A stretch of 64,000 nt of DNA from Annona cherimola (taxonomy: Eukaryota; Streptophyta; Magnoliopsida; Magnoliales; Annonaceae): positions 58,594,008 through 58,658,007 of the forward strand of contig CM059973.1 in the NCBI GenBank assembly GCA_030490835.1, read 5' to 3'. Below, piece after piece: positions 20,755 to 33,148 of the stretch. The stretch's first letter is position 1, and the number at the start of each line of letters is the position of its first letter. A model generated the notes under the pieces. It did not search any database. It saw nothing but the letters and a program-made list of their open reading frames with translations, and was not told where the DNA came from. The position numbers were made by a program, and so were the translations under genes.

Positions 20755-21328
20755 TGAACACCGCTATTGGTCCCGAGTTTATGGCAGTAACCCAAGAGGA
20801 GAGGGGTAAATTGGGTATTTTAAAATTTTTGCTTAAACAGAAATTTCCCCCTTTCTGGAATTAATCGCCTCAATGAAACAATTAGCAAGTTGGAGAGAAA
20901 TAAAGCAATGAAACGATAAAATACAAACAATCAAGCCACTCCAAGAGATAGAGATTTATAGTGGTTCGGAAAACCTCCCCTACTCCACTCTTCCAAGCAC
21001 ACACCTGTTGTGGATTGGGTTTCACTATTGTATTTTAATATAACTTAGAGTAGCAGCTCTCTTCTAGATTCCAACTCTAGGGGCTTGTACAATCTCAGCA
21101 CAAGTAGGTGACGAGCTTCACTCCAGTCACACACTACTTTGCCTTCACTTGGTTTCGATCTCCAATATCAAACCAAGTGGGAAAAATAAATAATCAATAA
21201 ATGAAAAGAATCTACATGTTACAGATTTGTGTAGGCAGTTTACAACACTTAGAAGAACTTGTAGAAACAGTAGATGATTGAGCAAGGTAGCTTTCAGCAG
21301 ATTTAAAGCGCAGTTCTTCTTCAATCTT

Positions 21329-21990
21329 TTGCCTTTGTGTTGCTCCTCATTTGTTCTCTTTATCACCTCATGTGACATGAGTGAGTTGATGAGATCCTCC
21401 AGCCTTAGGGTGTTCAGATTCTTTGCTTCTTCAATGGCTGTGATCTTGGGAGTCCACGACTCAGGTAGAGCCCTTAGAATCTTCATGACCTGCTCAGATT
21501 CAGAAATAGCTTTCCCGAGACCTTTTAGTGCATTTGTAATCTTTGAAAATCTAGCGAACATTTCAGATATGTTTTTGGTCTCAAGCATTTTAAAGGTTTT
21601 TAACTCTCCAATTAAAATATTTTTTCTCATCCCTTGGACTTGAGAAGTTCCCTCATAGATAGATGTTAGTGTATCTCATATTTCTTTGGCGGGTTGACAT
21701 GAGGATACTCTATCATATTCAGAAGCGGTAAGAGCACAAAAGAGAGAGTTCATGACTTTGGCGTTGCATTTTACGGTTTTGACCTCTTCCTCAGACCAAA
21801 TGGAGGCTCTTTCATTAATTGGTAAGACAACATCATCTTGGATAACAATCCAAAAATCTATGTCTGTGGCCATGATAAGTTATTTCGTGTTCAACTTTCA
21901 ATAACCGAAGTTACTTCCATCAAAAAGTGGTGGCCTTGTGAATAATTGGCCTTTAGCAAATGCGGAGGTGGAAGTTGGTTGGGATGCCAT
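21329..21990 (-). pseudogene. SIRE-like gag 5' fragment in copy 4
   Basis: Reverse-strand translation matches the first two thirds of the capsid domain: WIVIQDDVVLPINERAS, NSLFCALTASEYDRVSSC, then MLETKNISEMFARFSKITNA and LPESWTPKITAIEEAKNL. It lacks both zinc knuckles. Past 21329 the frame runs into LTR sequence. The start codon is at 21990. Confidence 0.8.
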
Positions 21991-22024
21991 TAGTAAGATC
22001 TCTTTGGTTTAAACTCAAAGACCT

Positions 22025-22036
22025 GCTTTGATACCA
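22025..22036 (-). promoter_or_regulatory. Primer-binding site, copy 4, one mismatch
   Basis: The reverse strand reads TGGTATCAAAGC; the G to A change against TGGTATCAGAGC is probably decay after insertion. Confidence 0.75.
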
Positions 22037-22038
22037 CT

Positions 22039-23671
22039 TGTTGGTCCCGAGTTTATGGCAGTAACCTAAGAGGGGAGGGGTGAATTGGGTATTTTAAAAT
22101 TCTTTGCTTGATCAGAAATTTTCCCATTTCTGGAATTAATCCCCTCAATGAAACAATCAGCAAGTTGGAGAGAAATAAAGCAATGAAATGATAAAACACA
22201 AATAATCAAGTCACTCCAAGAGACAGAGATTTATAGTGGTTCGGGCAACCTCTCCTACTCCACTCTTCCAAGCACACACCTGTTGTGGCTTGGATTCTAC
22301 TATTGTATTTCAATACAACATAGAGCAGTAGCTGTCTTCTAGATTCTAACTCTAGGGGGCTTGTACAATCTCAGCACAAGTAGGTGACAAACTTCACTCC
22401 AATCACACACTACTTTTCCTTCACTTGGTTTCGATCTTCAATATCAAATCAAGTGAGAAAAATAATTAATCAATAAATGAAAAGAATCTATACGTTACAG
22501 ATTTATGTAGGCAGTTTACAGCACTTAGAAGAACTTGTAGAAGCAGTAGATGATTGAGCAATGCAGCTTTTAGAAAATTTAAAGTGTAGTTCTTCTTCAA
22601 TCTTTTTGTAAACCAACTTAAATGCAAGAGAGAGTGGAAGGTGAGATCATTCAATATTTTTTGACTACTTTTACGTTCATTTGACGCTCCTTATATAATG
22701 AGAAGTAAATTCAAACGTTTGGTGATAGGTGGCACACATTAAATACACCAACGTTCGATTTTTTTCGACCATTACCAACCAAGTCGCATTTGGAGTCGAT
22801 TTGGCATGCGACTTCATTCAAGTCGCATGGTAGAGTCGACTTCGATCTTCGGCTTCCTTTTCCAAGTTCCAGCTTCAGGTCGACTTGGTCTCGGACTTGA
22901 CCTAAGTCGTGGGTGGAGTCAACTTCGAATGCGACTTCATCAGTCATTGATTATCTTGGAACTTTAAAGTCTTGCAAGTGATCTTTAGTTGAGTATATTC
23001 TCTTTCTTCTCTTGATCTTCATTAGATGTCTTTGATATATGCTTGTTTCGCTTGAAGTTGAATATTATCCACATTTCTTGAGAAGTTCTTCCTTATGGCC
23101 TTGATTTAAGATGGCTATTCCATGATTTTGTTACCCAAGACATGTTTGAATCATTATTGGTGGCCCAGTACTCGAGTCGTAGGTTTGGGTTGACTTGGAT
23201 TTCGACTTTACCCAAGTCACATACTCGGGTCGACTTGAGATGCGACTTCACCTAAGTCGCATGATGGAGTCAACTTGAAAAGCAATTTGAAAAGCAACTT
23301 GACTCTGAGATTTCGAAGTCTTCAGCAGGGCTATACCCAAGTCGCATTTGGAGTTGACTTGAGTTTGCGACTTCACCGAAGTCGCAAGCGGAGTCGACTT
23401 CGACTGCAACTTCACCTGTCTTCGAGTCCCATTTTCAGCTCTGACGAATTTAATGCACTTAAATTCGATTCTTGAGTCGACTTGGGTATTGACTTGACCT
23501 AAGTCGATGGCTGAGTCGACTTGGGGTTGCGACTTGACCTGCTATCTTTTGAACCTTGAATTTTTGAACCTTTGGAACACTTGGCAACCTCGTTAGTACT
23601 TAATTATTTCTCAAATTGAGTCGTTAATCATCAAAACATCGATTGTGCTTAATTTGCCTTGTATTCCAACA
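22039..23671 (-). repeat. 5' LTR of SIRE-like copy 4 (1,633 bp)
   Basis: In element orientation it starts TGTTGGAATACAAGGC and ends GGGACCAACA. Palindrome clusters are at 22780-22940 and 23165-23540, with several units mutated (gagtcaactt, gagttgactt). It is more diverged than the LTRs of copy 2. Confidence 0.85.
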
Positions 23672-23719
23672 ACCACTTCATCTAATTGATCCGCTTGTCA
23701 TTGAAGTTCATTTGTTTTA

Positions 23720-24060
23720 TCACTTAAAATAAGTACTCACACTCCATATGATCATACGCTTTTGACAATTCATGCTTGATTGTAACCTTTCCTTTCTTCC
23801 GTCTTTTCCTATTTTGAAGAGTATGAATGATCTCATAAGTGATTAGAATGTTGTCTATAATTAGCTTCCCATGACAAAAATACTTTGTTACTCCACAATT
23901 GCACTATTTAGGCACCGTTTCAACTGGTTAGCTAGGATCTTAGATTATATATTATGGAGGACATTACACAAACTTATGGGCTTGAAATCAATGATTTATA
24001 CACATGAATCCGATCCTTACTCACAATAAACTTTCATATGGCATATTGACATCAAGCTTC
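23720..24060 (-). pseudogene. Decayed LINE reverse transcriptase fragment
   Basis: The plus strand lines up with 29300-29560 of the intact LINE over several blocks: gatcatacgcttttgaca against gatcataggcctttgaca, ctcataagtgattagaatgt against catatgcgattagcatatt, and aaaaatactttgttac against aaaagtgctttgttcc. That segment encodes the reverse-transcriptase region around ITDNMLIAYEAIHSLRRRK. No open frame remains. Confidence 0.6.
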
Positions 24061-25018
24061 TCCTTCTTAGATGGTTTAATATATGTGTAGTAATTGTGTA
24101 TATGGCCTAGACTCTCATAGTTGTAATAATATGTAGGTAGTCTATCATACTGAAAGGCTAGCTATCTCCTCTTCAATGAGTTGGTCCAAGCAAATATAGC
24201 TCCTTAAAGTAGTTTACGAGTATTAATTTTAATTGTGTGACCACTACATTCCTGATTGTAGTATTCGCTGAATGACTTGCTTATCATTTCACCTAATTTA
24301 GAGCTATCATACAAATAAAAGACATTGCTTATTTAAATCTAAATTGTTATCAATGTTAAACAAATTTTCTTTAAACTAACTTGAGAATTCATTTTAATCA
24401 CGAACACTATATGTCTATCAAATAATCAAGGATAGCCATTCAAGACATGCTCCCTCTTAACATTTTGTTCAAAGCTAATCAAATAAAGGTACTCATCTAC
24501 TTCAAGAAAAATTATACATACCTCTAATCTTTTATAGGCAATGAACACTTCTTTATTATAACTCTTGCTCAACATATTGAGCAAACGATGGCAATCCTTC
24601 CATTTGGTCCACCTCCATGTTCTACATATCCTCCCTCATGGTTAGGGCTTGTACCTCCTCTACTGAGAGTGCTTCTAAATCATCTAGCACTGTGAATGGT
24701 GTGAATAGAGTTCTATGAGTGCCTAATCCCATGTACAAGAGAACAAGAAACTCCACATCAATTCATCCTTACTTTTGAATAAATTTCCATTCATAGGAAT
24801 ATAATGAGAGAAGACTACTATATTATTAGCGCAGTGTAAATCTTTGTGTACACTCTAACATATATATATATATATATATTTCTTATTAATAAAATTATAT
24901 AGGTTTTTTTAGTGTGAGGACCAAGTATTTTTATTATAATTCTTCTTCTATCATGAGGTAATTTGTGAATATACCACTAATAATTAAAGATGTTAGTGTA
25001 ATATATGCTATATATAAA
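24061..25018. other. No gene recognised; (TA)n microsatellite
   Basis: AT-rich, no convincing ORF on either strand. A (TA)n run lies at about 24860-24881. Confidence 0.5.
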
Positions 25019-26204
25019 TGTGACACCTGGGGGACATATAATGCATGAATGCATGCATTAGAATTTTGGCATGTTGGGTTGTATGGGATACCATTCACAA
25101 GTATATTAAAATAAGTATGAGTTGTAAAGTAGTATGTCTGTGTGACTGCACCACTTGGTTATGATATAATTTATTAGGTATTAATTTATAGGCGTATGAT
25201 TGGCGCGTCGATTGAGGCATTGTGACCCCTCTCCCTTCTTCTCTTTCTTCTTTTTTTTTCTTTTTCTGCTTCTCTTCTCATTTCTGCTTCCTCTCCTTTC
25301 CTTTTCCCTTTCTTCCCAACCCTTGATCCAGCCCTAGACCTTCATAAAAATTCTCTCAATTGCCTTAAAGATCATTGATTCACATCAAGAGAGCTCAAAA
25401 TTCTAGAGATCCGAGTCTAGAATTGCTAATTTTAGGGAAATTACAATCCAGATTATAGGTTAGGTGAAGCATTTTGAGATAGAGCTGAAGGAGAATACAA
25501 TCCTAAAGACACGACTCAGTAGGTTAGTGCTCGTATCTTTTTTTTTTTAGACTTTCACTTTTGATGATACTAGTGAATATAGACATTTACTTTGGTGACT
25601 TTTGGTAATTACCACGAATGGAAAATCGTGGTAATTCATGGGAAGTCGGCCCTGCAGCGTACTACTGTCTCCCTCCTAATATTTTATTTTTTCAATTTTA
25701 CCCTTATATTTCAATTATTTTTCCTTACAACTACCCTCAAACAACCCTATTTATTCAAAATTTACCCATATCATTTTATATCAATCACTTAATTTTTGAA
25801 ATATTCTCTTTTCCATTTCCCACCTCATCTCACAGTCCCACAAATTTTCATATTACCAAACGTCCCCTTAGTTGACCTAACTATGATAAGCATGTTATAT
25901 TTGTGAATCCTTAAACTTGATTACAATTTGTGTGAATATATTTATGATAGCATTTTGGATTGTCTTATTGTGTAATGATTGTGTATGGAGATTTTCTTAC
26001 TATATAGATGCTTTTATGGTATGAGAATACAAATATATGAATGCAGAGCTAAATGTTATATTTTAAAATGAAATTGAGATGTTTATGAATAATAGGTTGT
26101 GTATTCCACATCATCCCCTTATAGTTTATCGGAAGATGCTTTTCATAGGCCATGTGACACCCATTGACTAGCCATTGAGGATGTCTAGTCAACGAGGCAT
26201 TACA
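25019..26204. repeat. Possible solo LTR (1,186 bp), weak
   Basis: Starts TGTGACACCTGGGGG and ends AACGAGGCATTACA, with a CT-rich stretch at 25225-25320, as in the LTRs of many plant Ty3/gypsy elements. The flanks ataaa and tctaa do not match, so insertion boundaries are unproven. A family C MITE (25590-25880) lies inside it. Confidence 0.35.
25590..25880. mobile_element. AT-rich MITE, family C, copy 1
   Basis: Shares an ordered set of short blocks with 53270-53500, such as cttatatttcaattat, atatcaatcac and atattctcttttccat. No coding capacity. The ORFs here are composition artefacts. Confidence 0.45.
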
Positions 26205-26916
26205 TCTAATTAACTTATATAAATGTGTATTACATCATACACAAATGAATCTTATATTTTTTGTTAGCCAAATTCACAAATATACTAAAAATGTCTTGAC
26301 ATGTAACCACCTATATATGTGCATAAAACTACTTACTTAATGTCGATAGGATAATTATCCATTTAATTAATTTTAATTAGAATTAGCTACCATTAATAGT
26401 CTTTGGTTATGTGCCGCTAAATGATGGTGTCCACAAATTGTTGCTGATGGCATGTAAGAGAAGTTGCTAATGGATGATGCTAGGCAACTAATCATTGGTT
26501 GTATTTGACGGATGGTCACGATTGCCTTTAGAGCGAAGCCACTTCTCCTTATCACGCATGCATGCTTGCTAGAGGTGCTTCACAAGGAATTGTAATTTGC
26601 ATTAGCCATTACATATTGTTGATGGCTTCTTGCCAAATTTTTTATTGACTTCTGTCATTTATTGTGTTGATCAATGGCAAGATTTGTTTAGTTGCTGAAA
26701 TCTCTCACTTGTTGGATGACTCTTATGCAGAAAAATGTATGGCAAGAATCATCTCGAATTGCAGCTAACAAATGATGAACGGCTGAGATGAGAGTAATTT
26801 GTTATTAAATCTGGATATGGAGGTGGATGACTGTTTAGATGGCTTTGATGAATCTATGATGGGTGAAGCGGTGCAGCTAATGTGATTTAGATGAGTCATG
26901 TTGAATCCAAACCATT
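26205..26916. other. No gene recognised
   Basis: Non-coding stretch leading to the LINE insertion point. Short repeats of gctaatgg/gatgg type around 26400-26900 are simple-sequence drift. No domain is recognisable in any frame. Confidence 0.5.
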
Positions 26917-26935
26917 TGTTTGCGTTACTCATCCT
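26917..26935. repeat. LINE target-site duplication, left copy
   Basis: TGTTTGCGTTACTCATCCT, identical to 33149-33167. Confidence 0.95.
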
Positions 26936-26955
26936 TTTTTGATGAAAGGACAACT

Positions 26956-29900
26956 TTATCCTGAACCCCTTCCAGTTTGAAAAAGGTTCGAAATAAAGTA
27001 GTCCGAGTATTTCATAGCAATAAAATTGTCAGTACAAATTTTCCCAACAATAGATGGAGGAGGATTTCCCCACCAGTGCATATGATCCAAATTTGATACA
27101 GAAACTAGATCAGCAAAAGCATGAGCAACCTTGTTCCCTTGTCTAAGAACATGATGGACCGAGATATGAGGATTTGTCACAAGAATTGTTCTGATCTCGG
27201 AGATAATGTGTCCCACCGGTGAGAGAATAGGACAGTCATTGGTCAAATATGTGCATAGGGTGAGCGAGTCGGACTCAATCTGAACAAAACGTAGCTTAAG
27301 CTGGAGAGCCCAAATGATGCCCAACCGAAAAGCATCAGCTTCCAAAATGAGAGGATCCCCCACCCCCATACACCTCCGACCATGTGCAGCAATGAAGTGC
27401 CCCCGCGAATCCCTGATAACGGCTGCAATCCCAGAAACACCCCGATCCATCAGGCATCGGGCATCAACATTGATCTTGAGAACGCCATCTGGCGGATGAG
27501 TCCATCTGGGAACAAGGGGGAGGTCGAAGAAATTCACTTGATGGAGGCTTTTAACTCGTCTCAATTGCTCTATGAAGTTCCGGCACCAAGGGATAGTATC
27601 CGAAAGCACAATTTGACTCCCCTCAGCCATACGTTTGTTACGTAAGTACCATATCCTCCAACAATATACGATGAAATAGGCCAGGTCCTCACCCCTGTCA
27701 TTGGATGCTAAGATTGTGAAGACTTCCTGTACAGAGATCTCCGTTAGGCGTGCAGGAACAAAATATCGAGCTATGTTTGTAACACACTCACACTCCAAAA
27801 ATAGATGGTTAGCATCCTCAGCATCCCTCCTGCAAAAAACACAATGGGGGTCGACATTAACACCTCTGTAAGAAAGATTGTTTAAAGTTGGGATAGCGTT
27901 CTTAAATAGACGCCAAGCGAAGATCAAAATCTTGCTCGGAAGCTTTATCGTCCATATGGCCTTGAAACATCTTGACAGGAGCTGGTTTTCCCCTTCCAAC
28001 TTGAGCCACCTATGAGCCGACCGAACAGAGTACTGACCATTGGCCTCATGCTTCTAGAAAATGCAGTCCTCCTCTTGAGTACAGGGAAGAGGCACGAGGC
28101 TGATAACTTGTCATCCCACATCTCCAACCGCTGCCAAAATTCTCTCTTTGTTCCAACCATTGGTGCCTTCATCAATAAAATGGCTAACACACACATCCTC
28201 CGGGATTGACAGTGGGAGGGGACCCACCTTAACCACCCTCGAATCCAGCCAAGAATCCTTGAAGAAACGAACCCTCCTACCATCACCAATCCTCCACATA
28301 CAACAAGAAGAAATCATCTCCCGCGCCTTCAGGATGCTCTTCCAGGTGTAAGAGTCAGATGTTTTTGGTAAGCAGCCCCAAATATCTGAGTTTGGGAAGT
28401 ATTTGGATTTAAAGACCTTGTAGCAGAGAGATGAGTTACCCGTAGATAATCTCCATACTTGTTTGGCAAGGAGAGCATAGTTGAACAGATGAAGATCTCT
28501 GAAGCCCATTCCTCCCGCTAACTTTGACTTACACATTTCTTTCCATGCTACCCAACTCATCTTGCGCTTATTTCCCTGTTCCCCCCACCAAAATTTGCTC
28601 AGCATCCTATTTATGTCCTGGCAGAATGACTGTGGTAGCATAAAAATGCTCATCGAATAGGATGGGATTGCCTGTGCTACAGCTTTGATTAAAACCTCCT
28701 TCCCTCCCCATGACAACGGCCGCCCCTTCCACCCTTGGATCTTATGCCAGATACGTTCCTTGATACCTTTAAACATCACCCCCTTTGATCTTCCCAGCCA
28801 CGACGGGAGACCAAGATAGCGGTGGACTTCCTGCCCTGAAGACCCCAGCCGGTTCTTCATCACCTCTCTCTCTATCATTCATATTTGAACTAAAGAAAAG
28901 CGAAGTTTTATCCACATTGATCATTTGACCTGATGACACAGAATAAATACGAATGATATCCAAGAATTCGCTAACGTCATTGTCATTTGCCCTGAGGAAG
29001 ATAAGCGCATCATCCGCGAACAGAAGGTGAGTGAGCTGAGGTCCATTGGAGCTGATCCTAATACCGTGTAAAGAACCTTGGGCAACCGCATTCGATATTA
29101 GCATTGATAGACCCTCTGCACAAAGTAGGAAAAGGTAAGGAGACAACGGGTCCCCCTGTCTCAACCCCCTCCTGGGTTGGAAGTACCTGGACTTGAAACC
29201 ATTCACATTGACCCGATAGGTAACTGTCGTTATGCAACATAAGATCCAATTGATCCAAACTAGACAGAAATTCATGGCCTCCATTACCTGTTTTAAGAAA
29301 TTCCATTCAACTCGATCATAGGCCTTTGACATGTCTAATTTAATAGCCATCTCGCGTCTTCTGCCCCCCTTTCGCCTCCTTAGAGAGTGAATAGCTTCAT
29401 ATGCGATTAGCATATTGTCCGTTATAAGCCTGCCCGGCACAAAAGTGCTTTGTTCCGGCCCAATTACATCATTTAGGATAATTTTGAGCCTATTGGCCAA
29501 CACCTTAGCCAATATTTTATAGATAACATTGCATAAGCTGATAGGCCGAAACTGCGACAAATCTTGAGCACCCTTCTTCTTTGGAATCAACACCAGAGTG
29601 GTAGCGTTTACCTCCCGTATATGCCTCGCCATGTGACCTTGATCCCTCTCTTCCATAATCGATTTACACCATTGGAAAATCTCCCGGCCAACGATCTGCC
29701 AATGCTTCTGAAAGAACCCCGGGGACATCCCATCTGGCCCCGGGGCTTTGGTAGGACGCATACCCTTAATAGCTTGCTCCACTTCGGCCATATTCAGAGG
29801 TTGCGTCAAGCCACCCCTTTGGCTATCAAAGATTTTCCTCAAAATGTGACTTGACACCCAGTTTGCATCCGGCGGATTTGAAGATTCATATATGTCAGAG

Positions 29901-31090
29901 AAGTGTGACACTGCTAGGTTCAACATATCGTCTTGGTCCCTGACCCATCTCCCTTCATTGTCTCTGAGTGCCTCAATGAAATTTGATCGTCTTCTGTTAG
30001 AAGCCATCCGATGGAAGAAGCCTGTGTTTCTGTCTCCCTCCCTAAGCCAGTGAGACTTAGCCCGGATACTCCATAACTGCTCCTCGTCCTCCAATAACAG
30101 GTTGATTTGGTACTTGAGATTCCTCATAGCATCATCACGGTCATCAGTAGGATTTTGCCTCCGCAATGCTGAGAGCTCCCTCTGTTTGCGATCAATAGCA
30201 CATCTGATATTACCTTTCTTCAGCCTGTTCCATTTTGTTAACTCCGTACCACATCTCCTGATCTTCCAGTTCAATAGCTCAGTAACGGTTACATCTCTAT
30301 TAGGTTCAGACTCCCATACCCGTTGAATAATAGTAGAAGCCTCAGCATCTCGTGCCCAAAAAGCCTCATATCTAAATTCCTTTGGGGGTTTCCTCTTGTC
30401 ATTCCTGGAGTCCAACAAAAGTAATAAAGGACAATGATCGGATGTGGCCGCCGATAGATGAACAATCTTGGCATATGGGAACAGGTTGACCCAAGACGGA
30501 GAAGAAAGTCCCCTATCGAGCCTTGCTTCTACTTTGTCGGGACCCCTTCTGTTATTGCTCTATGTCATAGGTGCTCCAGCAAACCCGAGGTCCTGCAGAT
30601 TTCACTTGTCGATAGATTCACAAAATAAGTCCATTTGGGGTTGATTACGAGTCCTCAGACTGATATATTCATTTGGCCCCACCACTTCGTTAAAGTCGCC
30701 CATAACCACCCATGGGGATTCCTGATCGACAGCCAACTGATTGAGAATGCTCCAAGAAAGATGGCGGCAATGTGTTTCGGGGTGACCATAGAACCCCGTA
30801 AATCGCCAACCCAAAAAATCAGCATCTATATGATGAGCCGAGAAACTCCGAATAGACGCCGGCTGGTCATTATTCCAAAACATAGCCAAGCCTCCCCTTC
30901 TAGCGATGGGCTCGACCACAAAACATGCTTCAAACCGCAATTTCTGTCTAATACGCTCCATCTCCTTAGAATTGCATTTGGTTTCACACAAAAAGGCTAA
31001 CTTGGGTGCTTGTTTCCTGACAAGATCAAAAAGATTTCGAATTGCTCGTGGGTTCCCAAGCCCACGGCAATTCCAAGCTAGTATAGCCAT
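26956..31090 (-). pseudogene. LINE ORF2: endonuclease, reverse transcriptase, zinc finger, RNase H (broken)
   Basis: It starts at ATG 31090 (MAILAWNCRGLGNPRAIRNL), 17 nt beyond the ORF1 stop. The apurinic-type endonuclease shows AFLCETKCNS, FTGFYGHPE and VVMGDFNEV (to 30605). A Cys codon is TGA at 30604-30606 and a Trp codon is TAG near 30560. The open part 30418-28769 holds the reverse transcriptase: MAIKLDMSKAYDRVEW, GLRQGDPLSPYLF and the catalytic LLFADDALIF. A frameshift near 28870 leads to 28878-28111 (YLGLPSWLGRSK, WGGKEVLIKAVAQAIPSYSM). Another change near 28000-28120 leads to 27999-26956, with the zinc-finger region (CVFCRRDAEDANHLFLEC) and an RNase H domain (LKINVDAR, LEADAF, QIESDSL, RQGNKVAHAFAD). 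Together these nick the target, copy the RNA and remove it. Confidence 0.9.
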
Positions 31091-31106
31091 ATCACCTGAG
31101 GTGGGG

Positions 31107-32954
31107 CTAGGGAAACCCCATAGCCTCCACCTCCTCATTCATAGTCATGGCCATCTCCTTCGCCCTCTTCGGCCTATTCGACTGCTCATCCACCTCCCCT
31201 GCCCTTCCTCTTTTGTGCTTTCCTGGATTCAGCATAACGTTAGTGGTGCACAGTTCCATTTCCTCACCTTGCTTTGCTCTTCTTTTCCACCTTCCTCTGT
31301 CTCCCTGAGCTTGTATATGTATGAGGTTTGCCATCGTCCCATGCATCCCCCCTTTGCTTCCACATTTCTGATGGGAAAGCTTCTCATACCCCCCATCCTC
31401 TAATTGCACCGATACCTCATACAGCTCCCTAGCCCCTTCCGCCCCCATATCATCTCCATTACCTAGCCCTCCCTTAGTTTCCCATCCCTTGACATCCATA
31501 TAGTCCACCCGAGTGTTACCCCGTTGCTTGTTTCCCAACATGATCCTCTTCAATCCATCCTGAACCTCACCCCTAGCCTCCCCACCATTACCCCTTTCAA
31601 TTGTTCCTTGCTCCCTTACATCACTTTGTCCCCCACCATTCACCACCGCCCAACTGTTATGGACCAGCACCGATTGGGTTCCACACTCTTTGGAGTAGCC
31701 TGATTCAGTAGGGCTTTGGAACGCACACTTGGCTTGTCCCCTTAGCTGCTCCAACTGATCTCCCAACACAGTAATAGCCCCTGGTTTATTGTGGTTCTCC
31801 CGATCTGGTACCTGCACAATATCGGCCTCTACATCCCCTCCCCTACCATTTCCTAAACCCCTTTGACCTCCCACATAGCTGGATTCTCCCCCATATCCAA
31901 CCTTCCTTTCGTCAGAGAACAATAGCCGCGGGACAGTAATACCTGTGCGGAAGACTTGATTCTGAGCTGTTGTACCATTATTGGCATTTTGTCCCCCTAA
32001 CTGCCCCCTCTCTTCCCCTAATTCAGCGACATTCCTCCGTTCTGCACCTCCTTTCCCATGACTGCTTGGTTTCTCTCCCGCTTCACCCCCTCCCCTCTGT
32101 TCGTCGGCCTGATGAAGCTCACTATTCGAAGTCTGTGGGAGCAACACTCTGTGAATATCCTCCTCATCTAGCCACTGTTTGCCAACGTACTTAACAGGAC
32201 TCACCCTGAAATTCGAATCTATCCCTTCTCTTATTCTGATTGGCTTGACTCCCACCCTCAACCAACTGCCATAAGGCATTTCCAGCTCGCTTGGAATCTG
32301 TTTCTGCTGTGCATTGGATTGGCATTCTTTGTGGGCGTGCCCCATCACACCGCATAGATAACAAAATATAGGTAACTTCTCGTATTGAAAACTTATCCAG
32401 CTACGATGTTGTGCCTCCAATTTGATGAACATTCCACGTCGAAGTGGTTCTCTACAGTCTAGTACGACCCTCAGCTTTACAGCAGTGTCTGTGGCTTTAA
32501 CCTCCAACACTTCTTTGAATGTATCAGCAACATATTGCCCCAAACGGCTCTTCTCAACCAGATATGGGATGCCATGGATGTGAATCCACACAGGCATTTT
32601 GACAAGCATAATCTGGGCAAGATCCAGTTCCTCCCGCAATTCTGCCAGAATTATGAGTTTCCTATCAAACAACCATGGCTGCCCCATCAAAACTCTATCC
32701 CTGTCATCTTTGTTTGCAAACGAAGCTTTTATCAAATTCTCCCCCACCTCGGTGAAATGCAGATTCCCTTTTGCTTTCCATAGCCGTCGCAACATCCCCT
32801 TGAAGTACTCCCTGTTATAAGATTTTGCCGTCCAAAGAGTACACAACAGCGCTGCATCCTCCCCTGGATGAATCTTCCTTATCGCATCACCTTCAATGGA
32901 CAGCGTTTTGAGTTCAGCTTCTACCAGTTCCTCAATATTAAGATCCATCGCCAA
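31107..32954 (-). CDS. LINE ORF1 protein: DUF4283 and zinc knuckle, intact
   Basis: A 615-codon open frame, starting MAMDLNIEELVEAELKTLSI and ending EEVEAMGFP. Residues about 30-185 match the DUF4283 RNA-binding domain of plant LINE ORF1 (YFKGMLRRLWKAKGNLHF, GQPWLFDRKLIILAEL, MPVWIHIHGIPYL). A CCHC knuckle, CYLCGVMGHAHKEC, lies at residues 198-211. The C-terminal two thirds is low-complexity, rich in Gly, Glu and Gln. This protein coats the LINE RNA. It is uninterrupted although ORF2 is broken. The two ORFs are in different frames, 17 nt apart, as usual for this clade. Confidence 0.88.
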   Translation of the reverse strand: MAMDLNIEELVEAELKTLSIEGDAIRKIHPGEDAALLCTLWTAKSYNREYFKGMLRRLWKAKGNLHFTEVGENLIKASFANKDDRDRVLMGQPWLFDRKLIILAELREELDLAQIMLVKMPVWIHIHGIPYLVEKSRLGQYVADTFKEVLEVKATDTAVKLRVVLDCREPLRRGMFIKLEAQHRSWISFQYEKLPIFCYLCGVMGHAHKECQSNAQQKQIPSELEMPYGSWLRVGVKPIRIREGIDSNFRVSPVKYVGKQWLDEEDIHRVLLPQTSNSELHQADEQRGGGEAGEKPSSHGKGGAERRNVAELGEERGQLGGQNANNGTTAQNQVFRTGITVPRLLFSDERKVGYGGESSYVGGQRGLGNGRGGDVEADIVQVPDRENHNKPGAITVLGDQLEQLRGQAKCAFQSPTESGYSKECGTQSVLVHNSWAVVNGGGQSDVREQGTIERGNGGEARGEVQDGLKRIMLGNKQRGNTRVDYMDVKGWETKGGLGNGDDMGAEGARELYEVSVQLEDGGYEKLSHQKCGSKGGMHGTMANLIHIQAQGDRGRWKRRAKQGEEMELCTTNVMLNPGKHKRGRAGEVDEQSNRPKRAKEMAMTMNEEVEAMGFP

Positions 32955-33148
32955 CTTCCCTTATCGCCTGCTACACCTCCTGTTTCCGCAGTTGATCCTC
33001 AGCAGATTCAGTCCACACCCAGTTCCGATTGAAGATTAGTCTTCCCCTTCTCCGACACCCTCACCCAGCCTCGAGCACGACCGGATTCGCCTATCGGGAC
33101 TTACCGGGGAGGGACCAACACCGTCACCCTATATATGTATTTATTGGG

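Larger units (their letters stand above)
20765..23671 (-). mobile_element. SIRE-like copy 4, internally deleted
   Basis: A 2.9-kb derivative: part of the 3' LTR (20765-21328), joined directly to the 5' part of gag (21329-21990), then the primer-binding site and a complete 5' LTR (22039-23671). U3 of one LTR, all of pol and half of gag are missing. Outer flanks are accgc (20760-20764) and accac (23672-23676), a likely 5-bp target duplication with one substitution, so the deletion happened after insertion. The join shares a short TCTTTTG-like homology. Confidence 0.8.
26936..33148 (-). mobile_element. Full-length plant L1-type LINE (6.2 kb)
   Basis: A non-LTR retrotransposon reading right to left. 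ORF1 (RNA-binding) and ORF2 (endonuclease, reverse transcriptase, RNase H) are both present. It is flanked by a perfect 19-bp target duplication, TGTTTGCGTTACTCATCCT, at 26917-26935 and 33149-33167. The 3' end carries a short A-tail (seen as ttttt at 26936-26940). Full length and a perfect duplication suggest fairly recent insertion, but ORF2 has several lesions, so it is not autonomous now. Confidence 0.95.

Noticed and set aside
24857..24881. TATA-rich run as a promoter
   Set aside because: A simple (TA)n microsatellite with no gene downstream.
29564..30326. Plus-strand frames across the LINE and copia coding regions
   Set aside because: Shadows of the real coding strands.
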